Shown in pieces: positions 56,987 through 64,000 of a stretch of 64,000 nucleotides of DNA. Each line of letters opens with the position of its first letter. The first letter of the stretch is position 1. The notes under the pieces are model-generated. The model worked only from the letters and a program-made list of their open reading frames with translations. It was not told the DNA's origin and did no database searches. The position numbers were made by a program, and so were the translations under genes. The stretch covers positions 71,500 to 135,499 of the forward strand of contig NZ_FTNA01000003.1 of the NCBI RefSeq assembly GCF_900156205.1, written 5' to 3'. Source of the DNA: Leptospira interrogans (lineage in GTDB: Bacteria; Spirochaetota; Leptospiria; Leptospirales; Leptospiraceae).

Positions 56987-57295
56987 ATATTAAGATTCGG
57001 TATATTAGTAATTTATATAGAATTATTTAATTATTTTTTATTACTTAATATTATAAAATCATACTTCAAAGACTTTATTCCGAATTAAATCGTTTTTATT
57101 TGAGTCATTTTATGGGGGGAAAATATAAACTTAATCCTAAACATTTTCAATTATAATAATCCGTTCCCTAAAGGACTCAGTAATATTATAATCGTTAACA
57201 GAGAGAAATTAAAAGGAAGACCGAATAATTTTAAAAAGACACCGGAGATTGATCAAAAATAGTAAATATTTTGAAGAAAGATGGGAACGTTCCTT

Positions 57296-57457
57296 TTATT
57301 TTTGCCTTTCCTTCCCAACTCGAATTACTAAAACGATTTTTCCATTTGGTTTTTCCACGACTTCAAATCCTTCTTCCTTAAGAGCTTTTTTAATTTTATA
57401 AAGACCAAAATTCACTACCTTGGATTGAAAATTCGGTTTTAGAATGGGTTCTTGCAT
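57296..57457 (-). CDS. Small conserved-looking protein, 53 aa
   Basis: A short frame from ATG 57457 to TAA 57296: M-Q-E-P-I-L-K-P-N-F, then V-V-N-F-G-L-Y-K-I-K-K-A-L-K-E-E-G-F-E-V-V. The end is K-P-N-G-K-I-V-L-V-I-R-V. The composition (alternating helix, beta-hairpin with P-N-G turn) is that of a small folded domain. The Shine-Dalgarno is weak (AAAGAG right before ATG), so the exact start is uncertain. Confidence 0.5.
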   Translation of the reverse strand: MQEPILKPNFQSKVVNFGLYKIKKALKEEGFEVVEKPNGKIVLVIRVGKERQK

Positions 57458-57567
57458 CTCTTTGAATATCGGAAAAATGAGAGGGGAATCTTAAACTTAT
57501 GTAAGAGTTTTCCTAAGACAAGAAGGTTCCTTGACAAGTAGGACCTAAAGATGTGTTATGAAATGGA

Positions 57568-58145
57568 ATGGCAGCTCGTATTTTTTATTACCTTTCCACA
57601 GGAATTATTTTAATCGGTTTAGCTTTAGCGGCCTATTCTCCCGATTTGTTCCAATGGGAAACCTTAGAATGGGTCTACCAAAAAAGGACCTTTTTCCTAT
57701 TTTCTTTGATTTTTATCATATCCGTAATTCTAATTTATTTGATCTACTGGAAGGCAAAAAAAGGAATTCTTCATTCCAAAAGCAAAACCGAAATTCATCT
57801 TCAGGAATCTCTGAACGAACTAGTTGAAGACAACCAATCCCTATTTTCATTTTTAAAAGCGGCAACGGAATCGCTTGGAAAACAAATAGAAACTTCTAAA
57901 CAAAATCTTTCTCCCGAATTTTTTTCCGCTTGTTCGACGGAATATCTAAAACTAACCCGAGAATTCGAAACGTCTTCTGAAATTTTTAAATCGATCCCAA
58001 TGGCTCCTGAGGAAGATCCAAAAAAGAACAAAATAAATTTTAAAATTTATGAATATTCAGAAATTATTAATCGCCATAGAAAACTTTCCAAAAACCTAGA
58101 AAAACTAAGAGAAGATTTAACTCGACTACGAAATAAGGTATCGAG

Positions 58146-58149
<4 letters not shown>
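57568..58149 (+). CDS. Two-helix membrane protein with coiled coil
   Basis: 193 residues. Membrane segments at about 6-24 and 42-61, then a long cytoplasmic or periplasmic helical part with heptads ([15 protein letters not shown]). The stop overlaps the next start by four bases (ATGA), so it is co-translated with the amidase-like lipoprotein and may position it. A second ATG ten bases earlier is in another frame. No family recognised. Confidence 0.65.
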
Positions 58150-59477
<1,328 letters not shown>

Positions 59478-59717
59478 CAGATCGATAATATTTAATTAGA
59501 ACCATTACTATAAATAGAAAACTATGTAGTTCAAGTTTTGGTTTGTTATTTCAACAAAAACTTATTAGTAGAACTATTTACTTTTACAGAAAGTAATAGG
59601 AGAATATACGTTCTGAATGTGCCTAATGATCGTTATTTTACTAATGGAAAAGGCCTTTCTAATAACAGGTTTTTGTAAACTACAATAGGCATTGTCTCCA
59701 TTCTCATCCACTGACTT

Positions 59718-60008
59718 TTAAATCTTTTTATAAAAAGTAAGAAAACCTGTTTTCTTCCACTTCTGTTCAATCTCAATCTGGTCTAAATGGATTTGGTCCA
59801 AACGAATCGGAGATGTTTTTCCATTTGTATCCTCTATTTCCGGAGGCACTGCAAAGAAGAAGTTTTTCTTTTTTCCGAATTTTTCCTTCAATTCCACATA
59901 AACAATTGTATAACACACTGCACATTCAGAATACATTTCCTGATTGAAAATTAAAAAAACAAATATTATAAGTAGAAACCGTTTCAAAATTTTTCTACTC
60001 AATTTCAT
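59718..60008 (-). CDS. Small secreted hypothetical protein
   Basis: 96 residues. Signal peptide M-K-L-S-R-K-I-L-K-R-F-L-L-I-I to about residue 27, then S-E-C-A-V-C, whose two Cys could be a disulfide or, for the first, a lipid site (weak lipobox M-Y-S-E-C). The mature part is short and charged (Q-I-H-L-D-Q-I-E-I-E-Q-K-W). No family recognised. The gap on its other side (59478-59717) is empty. Confidence 0.55.
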   Translation of the reverse strand: MKLSRKILKRFLLIIFVFLIFNQEMYSECAVCYTIVYVELKEKFGKKKNFFFAVPPEIEDTNGKTSPIRLDQIHLDQIEIEQKWKKTGFLTFYKKI

Positions 60009-60118
60009 AAGATAAAAATAATATTCTTTCGATAACTTTCAAGTCACATCCATTCCTATCTTTTACATACAAGGCCCTTCCTCTTCGAGCCTTGTAATAA
60101 CGTTAGACGAAACTTCAA

Positions 60119-61300
<1,182 letters not shown>

Positions 61301-62169
61301 AATTACTCCTAATAATTATAATATTTTAATATACCAATCCCATACGAAAAAGGCTTGACATCACCCAAAAACGTACACTCAAACATAATACTTTTATAAA
61401 ATATCCTATTACATATAAAGTCAATTTAATTCGAAATGAAAAATAAGAGTTTGAATAGATTCCATTTTTAAAATTTACCCCAACCCATCCGACATGACTA
61501 ATTTCATCCTCCAAATTTCCCAGTTCCGCTACTAATCATCACGTTTCTAAATATCTATTCTGAGATTTTTTAAAGTAAAAATTTTTTTTGTCGTAACAAA
61601 CATTAGTCAAAATTATTTTTCTAAAAAAAACGCTGTTCTTGTCCCGATTCTTACATGGTTCGTATCATAATTGACAAATATTTAAAAAACCAACCCACTT
61701 AAAAATTCCAGCATAACGTTCTTACGGATTTTTGGAAGCCGTCTTGCAAGAATGTGGTAGTTCCCACAAATTTCATTTTCACAGAATTTTCTCCACCTAC
61801 AAAAGATAAAAGAAAATTGCTGATCGAATTTTCCCAAGTCATCAAAAAAAGTTTATTTTGAAAAGTAGGAATTCTTTCAGGATTTTCTCTAAAAACCTAA
61901 GGATAAAAAATGATTTTTATTTTTAGGCTACAAGAAGTAGAATAAAATTTAAGCCGCTTATTTTTCCATCTCGAAAAAATGAAACAAAACTCATAAGTAC
62001 GATTTTCAGAAGGCCTTAGTTACAAATTAGAGTTTACGAAAGCAAAACGTAATAGCAGATCGATAGTTATTCGTTTGATTTTTTTGATAAAGTAGAATTG
62101 AATTTAAAAAACTACAAATATAAAAGAGACATTTAGCGATTCATAACTTGCTAAAGTAAAATCTAAAAA
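61301..62169. other. Long gap between thiolase and TetR genes
   Basis: Contains one perfect dyad, GTGGTAGTTCCCAC (61754-61767), and otherwise unique AT-rich DNA. No gene is supported (a 62-codon frame at 61326-61514 looks like chance). The promoters of the divergent genes must lie near its two ends; I could not fix the boxes. Confidence 0.5.
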
Positions 62170-62781
62170 ATGACCGTGACGAGACACAAGAGAAGATCTA
62201 GAAACAGTTTAAATAGAGAGAATATCGTACAAGTGGCGATGGAAATCCTTCAAGAAAAAGGGATCGACAGACTTTCCATGAGAAAGATCGCTGAAAAATT
62301 AAACTGCAGCGTAGCAAGTCCGTATTCTCATTTCACAAGTCAGGAAGAAATTATACAAGTACTGATTGCTAAAGGAGAAACCGAACTGACTCAACTTTTA
62401 CGAAACGCACAGAAAAACGGAAAAAACGCATTCGAGCAGTTAGCGGGAATCGCACGAGCTTATTGGGACTTTTCCTTAAATAATAAAGAATTACATAAAG
62501 TAATGTTTAATACGGTTCACGGACATATGCACAGAAAGGCGTTTCCAAGTTTACCTACCAGTTATAGAGTGTTTTTAGAAACCATACGAAATGGTTGTAT
62601 CAACCAAGAATTCAAACTACCTAAATCAGAATATCCAGCAATCGCAAGAATGATGTGGGCGTGGATGTATGGACTGATGGTATTAGATCTTACGAATATG
62701 CTCAAACGTCGCCGTGGAGGAAAAGACGATCCTCTAGCAGAAGGTTTTTTATATTTCCAAAAAATTCTTTTAGAAGAATAA
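62170..62781 (+). CDS. TetR-family transcriptional regulator
   Basis: 203 residues. The HTH is near 18-62: I-V-Q-V-A-M-E-I-L-Q-E-K-G, L-S-M-R-K-I-A-E-K-L, S-V-A-S-P-Y-S-H-F. The ligand domain has W-D-F-S-L-N-N-K-E-L-H-K-V-M-F and M-M-W-A-W-M-Y-G-L, the TetR C-terminal type with a WHG-like region. Basic N-terminal arm (R-H-K-R-R-S-R). A short-chain or acyl-CoA ligand would suit the thiolase neighbour (inference). No Shine-Dalgarno stands out. Confidence 0.85.
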   Translation: MTVTRHKRRSRNSLNRENIVQVAMEILQEKGIDRLSMRKIAEKLNCSVASPYSHFTSQEEIIQVLIAKGETELTQLLRNAQKNGKNAFEQLAGIARAYWDFSLNNKELHKVMFNTVHGHMHRKAFPSLPTSYRVFLETIRNGCINQEFKLPKSEYPAIARMMWAWMYGLMVLDLTNMLKRRRGGKDDPLAEGFLYFQKILLEE

Positions 62782-63070
62782 ATTTTCAGATAACTCTAAA
62801 ATTATAAAAAGATTTCTAGATTTTCAAATACAATTCTGAGAAGTTTTATTCAAATAACAACAATGTGTATTTAAAAATGTAAAGACCATACTTAAAATTA
62901 ATAATACTTCGATCAGCAAACTGCAGAAATATTCTAATAAAAAAAAATCTTTCAGAACTCTAATTCGATTGGAAATGTAAAATCGAAAAAATGATCTTAC
63001 TACGTTTTAAATTGTGAGATTTATATTCATTTTTAATTTTTTCAAGAAGGTTTTGAAACGCACTTTAGAA

Positions 63071-63173
63071 TAGAATTGTTGAAAAATTAATTCTCCATCT
63101 GTTTCTATTTTATGGAAACGGGCAATTGAAGCAGTTTTGTTAATCGGAACTAGGGAATTTTTCAACAACTCTA
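63071..63173 (+). repeat. Family B TIR element, copy 6
   Basis: TAGAATTGTTGAAAAATTAATTCT at left, GGAATTTTTCAACAACTCTA at right, interior nearly identical to copies 3 and 4. The rest of 62782-63261 has no gene. Confidence 0.8.
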
Positions 63174-63261
63174 ATAAAGTAAAATCCAACAAATCATAAA
63201 ACTTGATAAATCGATTTATAAAAACTTAAAGGACACTTGTATAGTTCATAACATTTAGAAT

Positions 63262-63787
63262 ATGTACTACTTTTGCCGACAAAACCTTTTCGAAGAAACA
63301 AACACTTTAGAGATCGTTACTCCAACGGATCGTATCTGGATAAATTTTCCGAACCAGTATCTCAACGGACACTTGACCTCGATCCTGAGTACGGCACTGA
63401 ACTGGCCGATTTCTTCGATACGAGCTGGGCAGTAATGTCGGATAAACTTATTCAAGCATTCAGTGAAATAGGAGTCAAAAATTTCGACTCCTATCCAATG
63501 ATCTTACGTAGAGTGGGCCTGGTAAAAAATATTATAATTTCAGTGCCGTAAACTTTATCGGTGAAATCGATGCTATCGATAGAGAAAGATCGTTGTTTAC
63601 ACCCAATGCTCTTAGAAAATTTAAATCCATTGTCATCTCGTCTGAAAAAGTAGGCGATTTAAAAAGTTTTAGACTTGTAGATGGTCCCGGATTACTCGTT
63701 GTAACCGAAGCCGTGGCCGATTACTTACGAAAATGGGATTTTAAAACATTACTTCTACAACCGACACAAGAATATGATGGAGTTTGA
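63262..63787 (+). pseudogene. Imm11-family (DUF1629) immunity gene with two frameshifts
   Basis: Three open pieces join into one protein. ATG TAC TAC TTT (63262) gives M-Y-Y-F, and the next piece (from 63273) continues L-P-T-K-P-F through S-Y-P-M-I-L-R-R-V. The third (about 63537-63787) is Y-N-F-S-A-V-N-F-I-G-E-I-D through F-R-L-V-D-G-P-G-L-L-V-V-T-E-A-V and L-L-L-Q-P-T-Q-E-Y. The order and the F-R-L-x-x-x-P-G-L pattern are those of Imm11. One missing T (T4 run at 63271-63274) and one missing A (A6 run near 63522-63527) would restore the whole frame. No toxin gene is adjacent in the window. Confidence 0.7.
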
Positions 63788-64000
63788 ATAAAAGCAATAT
63801 GCTGGCTCTCATTTAAAAATATTTTACTCATCGTTATAGTCTCATCCACAAATAAAAATCTGTTCCTATTCAAGTACTGATTTAACGTGAATTCGTGGGA
63901 GAATCCGTTTTATTTTAACGTGAAGTTTGATGTAAGAAAAAATTGGGGCAAATCGTTCGCAAATTTCATAACTAAAATGGCTCTCAACCTAAAACGCGAT
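63788..64000. repeat. Family F fragments at window end
   Basis: TTTAACGTGAATTCGTGGGAG and TTTTAACGTGAAGTTTGATGTAAG are two left-end type sequences of family F in direct order. The element may continue outside the window. No gene. Confidence 0.4.

Overview
The window looks like chromosome I of a pathogenic Leptospira, close to the L. interrogans group. The evidence is an AT-rich genome, spirochaete-style lipoproteins and Leptospira-type hypothetical proteins. Split UDP-GlcNAc synthesis genes fit, and so do long intergenic gaps packed with short dispersed repeats. The species is inferred; no 16S rRNA gene is present.

Layout. At 1-1918 three leftward genes of unknown function form an operon. 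At 2669-8951 lie rpsT, tRNA-Val, glmM, glmS, an alternative-type GlmU and an acyl-CoA carboxylase beta subunit. At 10294-11951 is amtB-glnB (ammonium uptake and its PII sensor). At 12484-16772 is a DUF4178 / small membrane protein / membrane-fused aminopropyltransferase cluster. At 19734-26286 a leftward block runs ispE, tRNA-Gln, glmU (uridylyltransferase only), prs, rplY, a pth-like gene, ftsH and an EVE-domain gene. This is the Bacillus-like glmU-prs-ctc-pth order, but the pth-like protein lacks all four catalytic positions of Pth. At 26798-38425 two WYL regulators flank about 9.6 kb of repeat-rich DNA that holds a GT-C-like membrane protein, small secreted proteins, an IS3 remnant and a mini-UvrD helicase. 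At 40730-44414 are a zinc-type dehydrogenase and an LptF/G permease. At 46088-47559 is a leuA-type gene behind a leucine leader peptide and attenuator. At 50117-54385 the operon ribH-nusB-TPR-HEAT reads leftward, with a lipoprotein gene reading away from it. At 55436-56986 a DUF5131/TcmP pair of phage or mobile type sits between ordinary genes. At 57568-62781 are a tandem amidase lipoprotein, a thiolase and a TetR regulator. The window ends with a frameshifted Imm11-like immunity gene.

The most striking non-coding content is the repeat landscape. I see at least five families: (A) a 110-155-nt two-stem element whose stems covary between copies; (B) a ~100-bp terminal-inverted-repeat (TIR) element; (D) a ~300-bp TIR element; (E) a 170-270-bp TIR element; (F) a 170-260-bp TIR element. 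In addition a 14-bp dyad, GTGGGAACTACCAC, is scattered in almost every gap and its arms covary (motif C). Copies abut one another, so several gaps are mosaics of repeated insertions.

All family assignments were made by eye from motifs and repeat alignments. No database or folding calculation was run.
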